From assembly GCF_900167025.1 (NCBI RefSeq), contig NZ_FUXC01000004.1, positions 62,001 through 126,000 on the forward strand: a DNA stretch of 64,000 nucleotides. Reading direction: 5' to 3'. This document shows positions 24,913 to 32,956 of the stretch, piece by piece. The position numbers and the translations under genes were made by a program. The notes under the pieces were generated by a model that searched no databases, was not told the origin of the DNA, and worked only from the letters and a program-made list of their open reading frames with translations. The DNA is from Treponema berlinense (GTDB lineage Bacteria; Spirochaetota; Spirochaetia; Treponematales; Treponemataceae). Position 1 is the first letter of the stretch, and each line of letters opens with the position of its first letter.

Positions 24913-25371
24913 TTAAATTTTTTTGTAGACTAATTCGAAAATTTCGCAGACAACAGGCATTTCTTCGTCAAAATCAAAACCGCAAAGGTCGGCTTCTTCT
25001 TCAAAAAAGTCCCTCTCTTTTTCCTGCCATGCTTCAAGATTTTCGTCCTCGCCGTCCTGCTGAGCAAGTTCCCAGCTGATTTGGCTAAACGGAATTATTT
25101 TTACGTCTTTTACGCGGATTACAGCACAAGGATTTTCCTGAGTATCTTCCACGACATAAACTTCGCCGGCAACAGGAAGTTTTTCGCGGTTTATTTCAAA
25201 AGAAGGAAAAGGTGTAAAGATTGCAGTTTTTTTTTCGCCAAGCACAAGATTTAACTGCGACTGTCCTGTCCAGCCAGAATCTTCAAAACAAAGCTCGCCG
25301 TTATAGACCGCGTCCTGTGGTTTTTGACCGGTTTTTGCCAAATATTCATTCCAAAATTGAAGTACTGTCAT
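24913..25371 (-). CDS. ASCH-domain protein
   Basis: The 152-residue protein matches the DUF984-type ASCH family: an N-terminal helix (FWNEYLAKTG), GEKKTAIFTPFPSFEI in the place of the G-x-K-T-A strand, GEVYVVEDTQENPCAVIRVKDVKIIPF, and GEDENLEAWQEKERDFFEEE. ASCH proteins have a PUA-like beta-barrel and are thought to bind RNA or act on modified nucleosides. AGGAAA precedes the ATG. A membrane protein gene ends 1 bp upstream, so they probably share an mRNA. Confidence 0.85.
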   Translation of the reverse strand: MTVLQFWNEYLAKTGQKPQDAVYNGELCFEDSGWTGQSQLNLVLGEKKTAIFTPFPSFEINREKLPVAGEVYVVEDTQENPCAVIRVKDVKIIPFSQISWELAQQDGEDENLEAWQEKERDFFEEEADLCGFDFDEEMPVVCEIFELVYKKI

Positions 25372-25372
25372 T

Positions 25373-25678
25373 TTAAATTTCCTGTTTTTTTGTGCGGATT
25401 ATTTTTAGAATAAAAGAAATTATAAAAAAAATTGCCGGAACAACCGTAAAAAAAAGCGACATAAACGGAAGATTGAAAATTTTTAAAGAAAAATCGCTTA
25501 CAATTCCAACTTTTAAGAGAAGCTCAAAAACAAGGCCTGCGTAACTAAAAATAGCTCCACAAATCATAAAAATCCAGGCAGAATCACGAGTCCGGCTCAA
25601 AAGCAAAATTGCCAGAAAAGCGGTAATTCCGCCAAAAATAAGTTTTACAATGTAAAAAATCACTTCGCTTTCAAGCAT
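25373..25678 (-). CDS. Small three-TM membrane protein of unknown function
   Basis: The 101-residue protein has hydrophobic spans at about residues 7-25, 31-52 and 70-92 and a basic tail (KIIRTKKQEI). No family recognised. It lies directly upstream of the ASCH gene and 27 bp downstream of the gene at 25706, suggesting one minus-strand operon from gatC to the ASCH gene. Confidence 0.65.
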   Translation of the reverse strand: MLESEVIFYIVKLIFGGITAFLAILLLSRTRDSAWIFMICGAIFSYAGLVFELLLKVGIVSDFSLKIFNLPFMSLFFTVVPAIFFIISFILKIIRTKKQEI

Positions 25679-25705
25679 TTTTCTTACCTTCCAAATTTAA
25701 AATTT

Positions 25706-26524
25706 TTAAAAGTCAAAAGGTGATTTTTCCAGTTTTTTAAAAACTCCAGAATCCGCTCCAAAAGGAACAATGCTCGGCACAGAAAAAAACGGACTTACGA
25801 CAAGCTCACAGTCCAGACAATGCTGAACAAAGCTCTCGTATTTTTCCTGAGGAATTTTCGGAAAGAGCCATGGTCCATGTCTTGTCCAGTATTTTGTCAA
25901 AATTTTGTCGTACTTAAACCAATCTTTTTCTTCGCGAACCTGAAGCGCTTTTATTAAATCATAAAAAGAACGCGTTACCGCAGCTTCTAAAGCCGCAGGA
26001 ATAAGGGCAGAACAAAAATCTGTCTGTAAGTTTTCAACAACTTCGCTTTTTACGGCAACAATCCAGATATTCTGCGCCCAGGCAAGCGGAGGAGCAATCA
26101 AAACGCAGGCTGCATTTTTCCAGTCAATATTCTGCGCATTCCACGGACGATAAACAAAAGTTCCGTCTTTGCTTATGGCAAGGCTTTTTTTAAGGGCATC
26201 TTCTTTTGAATTACAGATAATCGCAATCCTTTCATCGTCCAGCAGGGCGCTTACGGCACGGCTCAGTCTTGAAAGTCCAGAATTTTTTGAAACAGCATTA
26301 AAATCCGTAACAAAACTTCCTGTAAGACCGCGGCTTATTATGTTCTTAAAAATCGTCCAGCCGCTAAAAAAATCGCTTCCCCAGCCCAAAACAGCCCGGC
26401 CGCCTTCCAAAAACATATCTGTAAGACGAACGCGCTTTTCTGTGTACAAAAAATTTCCGCGCGCCCTTTTTACAGTTCCGAAACGAGATCTTATGCTCTC
26501 TGCAAGAATATTGATTTCTGTCAT
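25706..26524 (-). CDS. Conserved-looking protein, aminotransferase-like N-terminal region, function unknown
   Basis: The 272-residue protein starts MTEINILAESIRSRFG; AAGGT before this ATG decides the start, 10 bp after the gatB stop. Residues 18-60 (RARGNFLYTEKRVRLTDMFLEGGRAVLGWG) recall the entry segment of class-III PLP aminotransferases. The rest is too short, and no PLP lysine motif or GxGxG cofactor loop can be seen, so an active aminotransferase is unlikely. No cysteine-rich or membrane part. Its place behind gatB may reflect only shared transcription. Confidence 0.6.
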   Translation of the reverse strand: MTEINILAESIRSRFGTVKRARGNFLYTEKRVRLTDMFLEGGRAVLGWGSDFFSGWTIFKNIISRGLTGSFVTDFNAVSKNSGLSRLSRAVSALLDDERIAIICNSKEDALKKSLAISKDGTFVYRPWNAQNIDWKNAACVLIAPPLAWAQNIWIVAVKSEVVENLQTDFCSALIPAALEAAVTRSFYDLIKALQVREEKDWFKYDKILTKYWTRHGPWLFPKIPQEKYESFVQHCLDCELVVSPFFSVPSIVPFGADSGVFKKLEKSPFDF

Positions 26525-26534
26525 TTTACCTTTT

Positions 26535-28079
26535 TTACAGTTTTGCGAGTTTTTCGCCCACAAGCTTAGAAGCCATTCCAGGATTTGCCTTTCCCTTAGA
26601 AGCCTTCATAACCTGTCCGGTGAGCCAGCCGACAACATTTGTCTTTCCGGCCTTAAAATCTGCAACGGCCTTTGGATTTTCTTCAATTACCTTGTTTACG
26701 ATTTCTTCGATTGCACCGGAATCAGAAACGGTCTCCATTCCTTCTTCCTTGATGATTTCGGCAGGCATTTTTGAAGTCTCGAGCATTTTTGCAAAGACAG
26801 TTTTTCCCTGGGCATTGGAGATTTTTTTATCCGCAATCGCATTTACAAGCTCAGTTATATGCTTTGGAGTGATATTCACTTCGCTTATAGTCTTTCTCTG
26901 CTCATTCAAAACCGCCAGAAGTTCCGCCAAAATCCAGTTTGCAACTTTTTTTACGTCTTTTGCGCCTTCCGCCGCTTCTTCAAACCAAAGCGCAAGCTCG
27001 CGGGTGGAAGTTAAAGTTTCAACATCGAAGTCTGAAAGACCAAACTGTTTTTGAAGACGAATTCTCTTCGATTCAGGAAGTTCGCCTACACGGCCTTTTG
27101 CGCGCTCAATAAGCTCTTCGTTTACCTTGAACGGCTTAATGTCCGGCTCAACAACAAAGCGATAGTCAACAAAAGAGTTTTTCGTACGCATAATTTGAGT
27201 AACGCCCTTGTCCTCGTCCCAGTTCATTGTATTTTTGTAGCCAGGGTTAAATTCCTGCCGGTCTTCCATAAATTCCTTAAGCTGTCTTTTTGCCTCGTAA
27301 GCACAGGCCTCGCGAATAGATTTAAAAGAGTTAAGGTTTTTAATTTCAGAAATCGGAGTATGGTAAAGTTTTCCGTCTTCCCAAACGTTGAGGTTGATAT
27401 TAGCGTCACAGCGCATGTTTCCTTCCTCAAGGTTTCCGTTTGTAACTTTCACGTAGCGCAAGATTTCCTGAACAGTCTGCATAAAAAGAGCAGCTTCTTC
27501 TGGCGAAGTCATGTCAGGTTTAGTTACAATTTCAATCAAAGGAGTTCCCGAACGGTTGTAATCGATGTAAGAATGTTTTCCAGGCAAGTGGAGCGACTTA
27601 CCAACGTCTTCCTCAAGGTGAATGCGTTCAATGCGCACACGGCGGTATTTTTTGCCTTCATTTTCGACAATGCAGTTTTCACCTTTAAAATTATTCGGAC
27701 GAAATTTTTCGCCGCCTTCCTGCTCTTCTTTTGAATAATGCGAAAGAGGTAGATCAACATGCCCGTCAAAACAAAGAGGAATATCGTACTGAGTAATCTG
27801 GTAACCTTTTGTAAGGTCAGGATAAAAATAGTGCTTGCGGTCAAATTTTGTAAAACGCGAAATATTACAGTTCAAAGCCATGCCTGCAACCGCACCAAGT
27901 TCAACATAGCCTTTAGAAATACGAGGCATTGCTCCTGGAAGTCCAAGACAAACCGGGCAGACACGAGTGTTCGGCATACCGCCATATTTATTTTCGCAGG
28001 CACAAAAAGCCTTGGTTTTAGTCAAAAGCTGTGTGTGAATCTCGCAGCCGATTACTATTTCATATTTGTCAATTGCCAT
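26535..28079 (-). CDS. gatB: Asp-tRNA(Asn)/Glu-tRNA(Gln) amidotransferase subunit B
   Basis: GatB activates and amidates mischarged Glu-tRNAGln (and Asp-tRNAAsn) using ammonia from GatA. The 514-residue protein has the N-terminal signature VIGCEIHTQLLTKTKAFC, the zinc-binding cysteines (CAC and CPVC), KHYFYPDLTKGYQITQYD, and DYNRSGTPLIEIVT. The C-terminal GatB/YqeY tRNA-binding domain ends with VVGWLTGQVMKASKGKANPGMA. GGAG decides the start at 28079; an upstream TTG would add four residues. It follows gatA, separated by repeat copy 5. Confidence 0.97.
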   Translation of the reverse strand: MAIDKYEIVIGCEIHTQLLTKTKAFCACENKYGGMPNTRVCPVCLGLPGAMPRISKGYVELGAVAGMALNCNISRFTKFDRKHYFYPDLTKGYQITQYDIPLCFDGHVDLPLSHYSKEEQEGGEKFRPNNFKGENCIVENEGKKYRRVRIERIHLEEDVGKSLHLPGKHSYIDYNRSGTPLIEIVTKPDMTSPEEAALFMQTVQEILRYVKVTNGNLEEGNMRCDANINLNVWEDGKLYHTPISEIKNLNSFKSIREACAYEAKRQLKEFMEDRQEFNPGYKNTMNWDEDKGVTQIMRTKNSFVDYRFVVEPDIKPFKVNEELIERAKGRVGELPESKRIRLQKQFGLSDFDVETLTSTRELALWFEEAAEGAKDVKKVANWILAELLAVLNEQRKTISEVNITPKHITELVNAIADKKISNAQGKTVFAKMLETSKMPAEIIKEEGMETVSDSGAIEEIVNKVIEENPKAVADFKAGKTNVVGWLTGQVMKASKGKANPGMASKLVGEKLAKL

Positions 28080-28098
28080 AATTTTCTCCAACTTTTTT

Positions 28099-28220
28099 GG
28101 GCGTTTCCCTCACTTGCGTTCGGGCCGGGTGTTCCGTGGTTTCGCACTTCCGTGCTCCATTGCTCCACTTCGCCCTGCTTTGTTGCGCAACGGCTTCGCC
28201 GCCACTACACCCCCTAACGC
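28099..28220 (+). repeat. Branched-hairpin repeat, copy 5 (GCGTT/AACGC end type)
   Basis: Closing arms GGGCGTT and TAACGC. Inner stems GGGTGT with ACACCC, and GTGG with CCAC. Terminal hairpins GCAC-TTCC-GTGC, GTTGCGCAAC and CGGC-TTC-GCCG. The first hairpin is poor in this copy. It sits in the gatA-gatB gap, inside what should be one operon, so it is transcribed. Confidence 0.78.
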
Positions 28221-28232
28221 AAAATCCGACTT

Positions 28233-29753
28233 TTAGTTTTGAACCTGTTCCTGAACAGGAATTCCGCAGCCTTTATGGTCTTCTTCCCAGGCCTGCGCAG
28301 TCTGCAAAATTTTGAGCTCATCAAACATTTTTCCGGCAAACTGAATTCCAACCGGCATGCAAGAAGCATTTTTGTTTTCTTTAGAAGTAAATCCAGCAGG
28401 AACAGAAATTGAAGGAATTCTCGCAAGGTTTACAAAAGTCGTAAACAAATCGCTCAAGTACATTTCGAGAGGATCGTCAACTTTTGAGCCGAGCTTAAAC
28501 GAAGCTGTCGGACAGGTCGGACACAAAATCAAGTCGTAATTTTCAAAAAGGGAAGCAACTTCGCGCTGAATTCTCGCACGAACGCTCATGCCTTTTTTGT
28601 AAGTTTCTCCAGAAAACTGCTCAGAAAGAACATAGTTTCCGATTATAATCCTTCGCTTTACTTCCGGACCAAAACCGTTTGAACGAGTGTCGATATAAAG
28701 CTGATCGTAGCCTTTTTCGTTGTCAATGCGGTTTCCGTAACGAATTCCATCAAAACGGCTCAGATTTGAAGCGGCTTCTGAAAGCGCAATTACATAGTAA
28801 GAAGCGATTGAAGCGTCCAAAACCGGAAGGTCAACGATTTCGATTTTTGCGCCTTTGGAAACAAACCATTCTTTTACATCGGCAAAAACTTTGGCAACAT
28901 CGGCATCCATTCCCTTGGCTTGTTCAAACTGCTTAGGAACTGCAATTTTAAGCTTAGAAACGTCTATTGCCTCAAGATTTTTAAGTTTGTCGCAATTCGG
29001 CAAATCGGCAGAAGTGTCATCGTAAAAATCAACACCGGACATTAAAGAAAGAGGAAGCGCAATGTCTTTTGGAGAGTGGCCGATAATTCCAACTTGATCC
29101 AAAGAAGAACCGTAAGCAACAACGCCCCAGCGGCTCAAAACTCCGTAAGTAGGCTTTAAACCATAAACTCCGCAGTAAGAAGCAGGAAGACGCACAGAAC
29201 CGCCAGTTTCCGTACCAAGACCAAAAAGAGCCTGGTTTGCGGCAACAGCCGCAGTAGAACCGCCGGAAGAGCCGCCAGAAACATAATCGCGGTTAATAGG
29301 ATTGCGCGTAGGGCCGTAAATCGAATACTCGGTCGAAGAGCCCATGGCAAATTCATCCTGATTGCAACGACCAAAAGGAATTGCGCCAGCGTTTAAAAGG
29401 CGGGCAACTACAGTTGCGTTGTAAGGAGCGCGGTAACCTTCAAGAATTTTTGAAGAACAGGTAAGGCTCTTGCCTTTTACAGAAATATTGTCTTTAACGG
29501 CAAACGGCACACCTAAAAGAGGCTTTTGCTCAAACAGTTTTTCGACTGTGCCGCTTTTTTTTGCAGAAGCAATTTCTTCATCTGCAAGTTTTGCCTTTTC
29601 AAGAACATCAGAATAAACTTCGAGAAAAGCATTGAGCGGTTTTTCTGATTTTTTATCTTTTTCAAAAGTATCAATTGAAGAGCGAACTAAATCTTCGGAA
29701 GTTGTTTTTCCAGATTTTAACGCCTCTACAGTTTCTTCTATTGTATAAAACAT
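28233..29753 (-). CDS. gatA: Glu-tRNA(Gln) amidotransferase subunit A
   Basis: GatA is the amidase subunit that releases ammonia from glutamine. The 506-residue protein shows the Ser-cisSer-Lys triad: Lys in PFAVKDNISVKG, the amidase signature YVSGGSSGGSTAAVAANQA, and the nucleophile Ser in GTETGGSVRLPASYCG. AAGGTG precedes the ATG. It lies 25 bp after gatC and is separated from gatB by repeat copy 5. Confidence 0.97.
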   Translation of the reverse strand: MFYTIEETVEALKSGKTTSEDLVRSSIDTFEKDKKSEKPLNAFLEVYSDVLEKAKLADEEIASAKKSGTVEKLFEQKPLLGVPFAVKDNISVKGKSLTCSSKILEGYRAPYNATVVARLLNAGAIPFGRCNQDEFAMGSSTEYSIYGPTRNPINRDYVSGGSSGGSTAAVAANQALFGLGTETGGSVRLPASYCGVYGLKPTYGVLSRWGVVAYGSSLDQVGIIGHSPKDIALPLSLMSGVDFYDDTSADLPNCDKLKNLEAIDVSKLKIAVPKQFEQAKGMDADVAKVFADVKEWFVSKGAKIEIVDLPVLDASIASYYVIALSEAASNLSRFDGIRYGNRIDNEKGYDQLYIDTRSNGFGPEVKRRIIIGNYVLSEQFSGETYKKGMSVRARIQREVASLFENYDLILCPTCPTASFKLGSKVDDPLEMYLSDLFTTFVNLARIPSISVPAGFTSKENKNASCMPVGIQFAGKMFDELKILQTAQAWEEDHKGCGIPVQEQVQN

Positions 29754-29778
29754 ATTTTCACCTTATGCAGATTTTATT

Positions 29779-30078
29779 TTAAGCGCCTTCGCCCAAAACT
29801 TTAGGAACCTGATAGTATCCGTCCATAAATTTGTCTGTTGTCTGCTTGATGTCTGGAATTTCAAGTCCCTGAACAACTTCGTCCTCGCGGAGTTTTTCCG
29901 CTTCTGTCGAAGGATAAGCGTCGTAAGGATTTTCTGAGTCGTCATATTTGGAAAGAATATCAAAATATCCGACAATTTCGTCAACCTGTTTTTTCAGAGT
30001 AGCCATATCTGTACTTTCTGGAGAAAGCCGGCTGAGCTGAAGTAAATTAGAAAGAGTTGTTTCGTCTACGGTTTTCAT
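29779..30078 (-). CDS. gatC: Glu-tRNA(Gln) amidotransferase subunit C
   Basis: GatC is the small linker that holds GatA and GatB together. From MKTVDETTL the product is 99 residues, with the GatC features LLQLSRLSPES near the start, YFDILSKYDDSENPYDAYP, and LREDEVVQGL. An in-frame extension upstream is AT-rich and aromatic and is not credible. There is no ribosome site: TAAAAT (30091-30086) ends 7 bp before the ATG, so the gatCAB mRNA should be leaderless. Confidence 0.92.
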   Translation of the reverse strand: MKTVDETTLSNLLQLSRLSPESTDMATLKKQVDEIVGYFDILSKYDDSENPYDAYPSTEAEKLREDEVVQGLEIPDIKQTTDKFMDGYYQVPKVLGEGA

Positions 30079-30085
30079 AAACTGT

Positions 30086-30091
30086 ATTTTA
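30086..30091 (-). promoter_or_regulatory. -10 of a leaderless gatCAB promoter
   Basis: TAAAAT ends 7 bp before the gatC ATG. The -35 is weak at any usual spacing, so confidence is moderate. Confidence 0.5.
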
Positions 30092-30180
30092 CAAAAAAAC
30101 GCGAAAATATGGAAGTAAAAGAAATAATCATGATTTTTTAGGACAATATAAAACATCAAAGATTTTCAAAAACACAGATA

Positions 30181-30214
30181 AAAAAACTCCGCCAGACAAA
30201 CGCCCGACGGAGTT
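30181..30214 (-). terminator. Terminator of the pectate lyase gene
   Basis: On the minus strand AACTCCG (30214-30208) and CGGAGTT (30191-30185) pair, followed by a run of T. The same stem sequence is used at 8955-9004. Confidence 0.88.
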
Positions 30215-30241
30215 ATTTTTACATCAATCTTTTTTTACAGG

Positions 30242-32779
30242 TTACTGTCCGATTTTTGTGAGACCAGTCGTATGAGCAAGTAAAGCAGAATTCAATTCTT
30301 CATTTACAGCGTAACTTGCATCATCAGTTGAATTATCAAAATTCCAAGCAAAATCAGGATTGTGCCGGCCAGCAAATTCAAGAACGGAAGCCTTTGCAAC
30401 ATCAGGAGATGTCGGCAGATTTGTAAGACCAAGACCTGTATCACCTAAAGTTGTATCAAAATTTGAATAAGCATAGTTTCCAGACTTTGAGCGAACAGTC
30501 GCAGGAACAGTCTCACTGCGTTCGTCAACCTCGTAAGCATCAATGTCGGACATATTAGCTCCGCTTGAAAGAGTTGTCTCCCAACCAGTTGCAGCAATAA
30601 CCTTAATTTCAGAGATATTAAGCGAATTAGAACCAGAATTCACAACAGCAATTGTGCTGTCCTTTGTCACAGAAACAGCAATTTCAACATCTGCGTAAGC
30701 TGTGTTTGCAATCGCTCCACTCTTTGTACCGTTAACGCTTACAGTCGTTGTAGCTCCTGATGTTGAAGATCCTGTTTTAGCCTTTAAGATAACTTTTGCC
30801 GTGTTTGCAGGAACATCAAGATAGAACATAGTCTTTCCTTTTGAACCTTGATAGTAAGCGCCTTTCTTTGCCGCATCTTCTATTGCAATCAGAGAATTTG
30901 AAGAAATTGTATCGGTAGAATCCGTAACAACAGAATCATAAATAGTCCAAGTTCCGTCAGAGTTCTTTGTTCCAATTGTCTCTGTCCATTCTTTATACTC
31001 TCCAAGCTCCTGATTGTTTGTGTAGTCATACTTGTTTGTTATGAACTGGAAAGAGACACCGTTTGTATTGTTCTGTTCAAATTTGTTATTGTAAGATTTG
31101 ATTCCGCCGCCTTCTTCGCCAGAGAAAGTTCCAGAACCACGAGCGTCCGTTCCCTGCTTAGAAATCATCATCGGATTATGCGCATTACGGAAGAAGTTTC
31201 CTTCAACAAAAGCGTTTCCACCTGAAGTTACGCCAACGCCATATTTTGAATTTCCGTCAAAATAATTGTTGTAAACATGGACAGACATTGTTCTAATTCT
31301 CGGATGGCGTGAATCTGAATGGTCAAACCAGTTATGATGATAAGTAATATAGTTTGGACCGTTTTCAGATTTCATTCCACAGAGAGACATTTTTCCACTG
31401 TCCCAGAAGTGGTTATAGGAAATTGTTACGTGCTGAGAATTGTCTTTCAAGTCCATTGAACCGTCGCCTTTAACTTGGTCAGCATCACTTCCTGCATCTC
31501 CATAGAAAAAGTCATTATTATGAACCCAAACATAGGTGCTTTTCTTAAGAGAAACACCATCGCCGTCGTGTCCGCCTCCCCATTTCATAAGGCCAAGGTT
31601 TTTGATTTCAATAAAATCTGAAGTAAACGCTGCAACTCCAGCCACCATAGTCGCATCATCTCCGACACCTTCAATCGTCACATAATTAGCTTCTTTTACG
31701 CCAAGAGCATATGCGCTAGACATATCAGAACAAGAAAGGCCATCAAGCGTGAGTTTTCCAATAATGCGGATATCAACAGGAGTTGTTCCAGTATTTTTAG
31801 TCTTTATTGCCTGAGTAATATCAGCAATTCCTGTATATTCCTTTCCGCCGATTGTTGCTGTAACAGTCTTTTTGTTTTCCTCAGTAAGATAAATTACAAT
31901 TGCGCCATCTTTCAATGTTCCATCAAGATTGTATGCACCAGGAACAGCTCCATCCGTAAACGCAAATCCAGAACGGTCATTATCAAGAACTGTCATAACA
32001 GCAGTTGACTCTGTTTTTCCACCGTCAACACTTACAGCAATGGTGTGCTTTCCAGCAGTAAGTCCAAGAGCGTCAGCACGCACAACATTGCTCAAAGTTT
32101 TCTTTGAATAAGAGACAGCAAGATTTGCCGCCTCACTCTTTTCATAATAATTGTAAGTATCATAAAAACGGATAAGTTCGTTATCGATTTCTGTTCCATC
32201 AACTTTCACAGTGTAAGTCGCTCCGCTGATTTGATTGAATACAACATAAGCAGAGTTTAACCAGCCTTCACTCTTTACTATTTTTACAGTTGCATTTGTA
32301 ACGTCTGCCTCAGTATCAGCATCAAAATTATCGTCACCGCTGCTTGTGTTAGTTCTTTTCAACGTAAAAGAAATATCCGTTGTTTCTCCGTTTTTAACAG
32401 TTGCATCAGCTTCGCCTGACATTGCAACAGACTCGCTAAGGCCAAGTTCAGAGTCGCTCATTGCAACATTAGCTGTCAGTTTGAAGGTGTAAGTTCCGAC
32501 AGGTACACTCACCGCGCTCAATTCACTCTCGCTAGCCCAGCTTGCAGCCTTAGTAAATCCGCTTGCGCCAGAAGCCTTGTAGAAAAGTTTAATGTCTGTA
32601 TAAGAATCGTAGCTTACTGCACGGCCATGGCTAAAACTTATAGAAACACTTCCACATCCATCGCCAGCGCTAGAAGGCTCATCAGCTCCAAGATCAGAGC
32701 ATCCTGACGCACAAAAAGCAATCATCGCCGTCATAGCAAGCGAAGCAACTTTATTTAAGATTTTTGAAAATCTCTTCAT
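30242..32779 (-). CDS. Exported lipoprotein pectate lyase, PL1 family
   Basis: The 845-residue protein is a lipoprotein (lipobox CASGC at about residue 27). Residues about 30-150 form an Ig-like region; the middle (about 320-560) is a right-handed beta-helix of PL1 type: the Ca-binding segment GDAGSDADQVKGDGSMDLKD, ITYHHNWFDHSDSRHPRIR with the catalytic Arg, and VEGNFFRNAHNPM. It cleaves polygalacturonate by beta-elimination using calcium. A jelly-roll-like stretch near residues 640-720 may bind carbohydrate. GGAG precedes the ATG. It shares its orientation with the phase-variable lipoprotein upstream, with repeat copy 6 between them. Confidence 0.92.
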   Translation of the reverse strand: MKRFSKILNKVASLAMTAMIAFCASGCSDLGADEPSSAGDGCGSVSISFSHGRAVSYDSYTDIKLFYKASGASGFTKAASWASESELSAVSVPVGTYTFKLTANVAMSDSELGLSESVAMSGEADATVKNGETTDISFTLKRTNTSSGDDNFDADTEADVTNATVKIVKSEGWLNSAYVVFNQISGATYTVKVDGTEIDNELIRFYDTYNYYEKSEAANLAVSYSKKTLSNVVRADALGLTAGKHTIAVSVDGGKTESTAVMTVLDNDRSGFAFTDGAVPGAYNLDGTLKDGAIVIYLTEENKKTVTATIGGKEYTGIADITQAIKTKNTGTTPVDIRIIGKLTLDGLSCSDMSSAYALGVKEANYVTIEGVGDDATMVAGVAAFTSDFIEIKNLGLMKWGGGHDGDGVSLKKSTYVWVHNNDFFYGDAGSDADQVKGDGSMDLKDNSQHVTISYNHFWDSGKMSLCGMKSENGPNYITYHHNWFDHSDSRHPRIRTMSVHVYNNYFDGNSKYGVGVTSGGNAFVEGNFFRNAHNPMMISKQGTDARGSGTFSGEEGGGIKSYNNKFEQNNTNGVSFQFITNKYDYTNNQELGEYKEWTETIGTKNSDGTWTIYDSVVTDSTDTISSNSLIAIEDAAKKGAYYQGSKGKTMFYLDVPANTAKVILKAKTGSSTSGATTTVSVNGTKSGAIANTAYADVEIAVSVTKDSTIAVVNSGSNSLNISEIKVIAATGWETTLSSGANMSDIDAYEVDERSETVPATVRSKSGNYAYSNFDTTLGDTGLGLTNLPTSPDVAKASVLEFAGRHNPDFAWNFDNSTDDASYAVNEELNSALLAHTTGLTKIGQ

Positions 32780-32813
32780 TTAATTCTCCATCAATATCTT
32801 TTTTTTATAAATC

Positions 32814-32896
32814 GGGCGTTCCCGGCGCAAGCGCCGGTCGGGTGTTTCGGGGTTGCATTGCTGCGCAACGCTGCGCGCCCCTACACCCCCTAACGC
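32814..32896 (+). repeat. Branched-hairpin repeat, copy 6 (GCGTT/AACGC end type)
   Basis: Closing arms GGGCGTT and TAACGC; first hairpin CCGGCGC-AA-GCGCCGG; inner stems GGGTGT with ACACCC and GGGG with CCCC; terminal hairpin GTTGC with GCAAC. It is the most compact copy and shows the core most clearly. It lies between the pectate lyase start and the upstream lipoprotein gene. Confidence 0.82.
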
Positions 32897-32956
32897 ATTC
32901 ACATTTCCCACTGCCCGAAATTGTCGTCAAAACAACGTTTTCCGTTTTTGCATTCT

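Noticed and set aside
28099-32896. Branched repeats as integron attC sites
   Set aside because: attC has AAC at the left core and GTT at the right; here GTT is left and AAC right in both orientations, there is no integrase or cassette array, and flanking genes are housekeeping.
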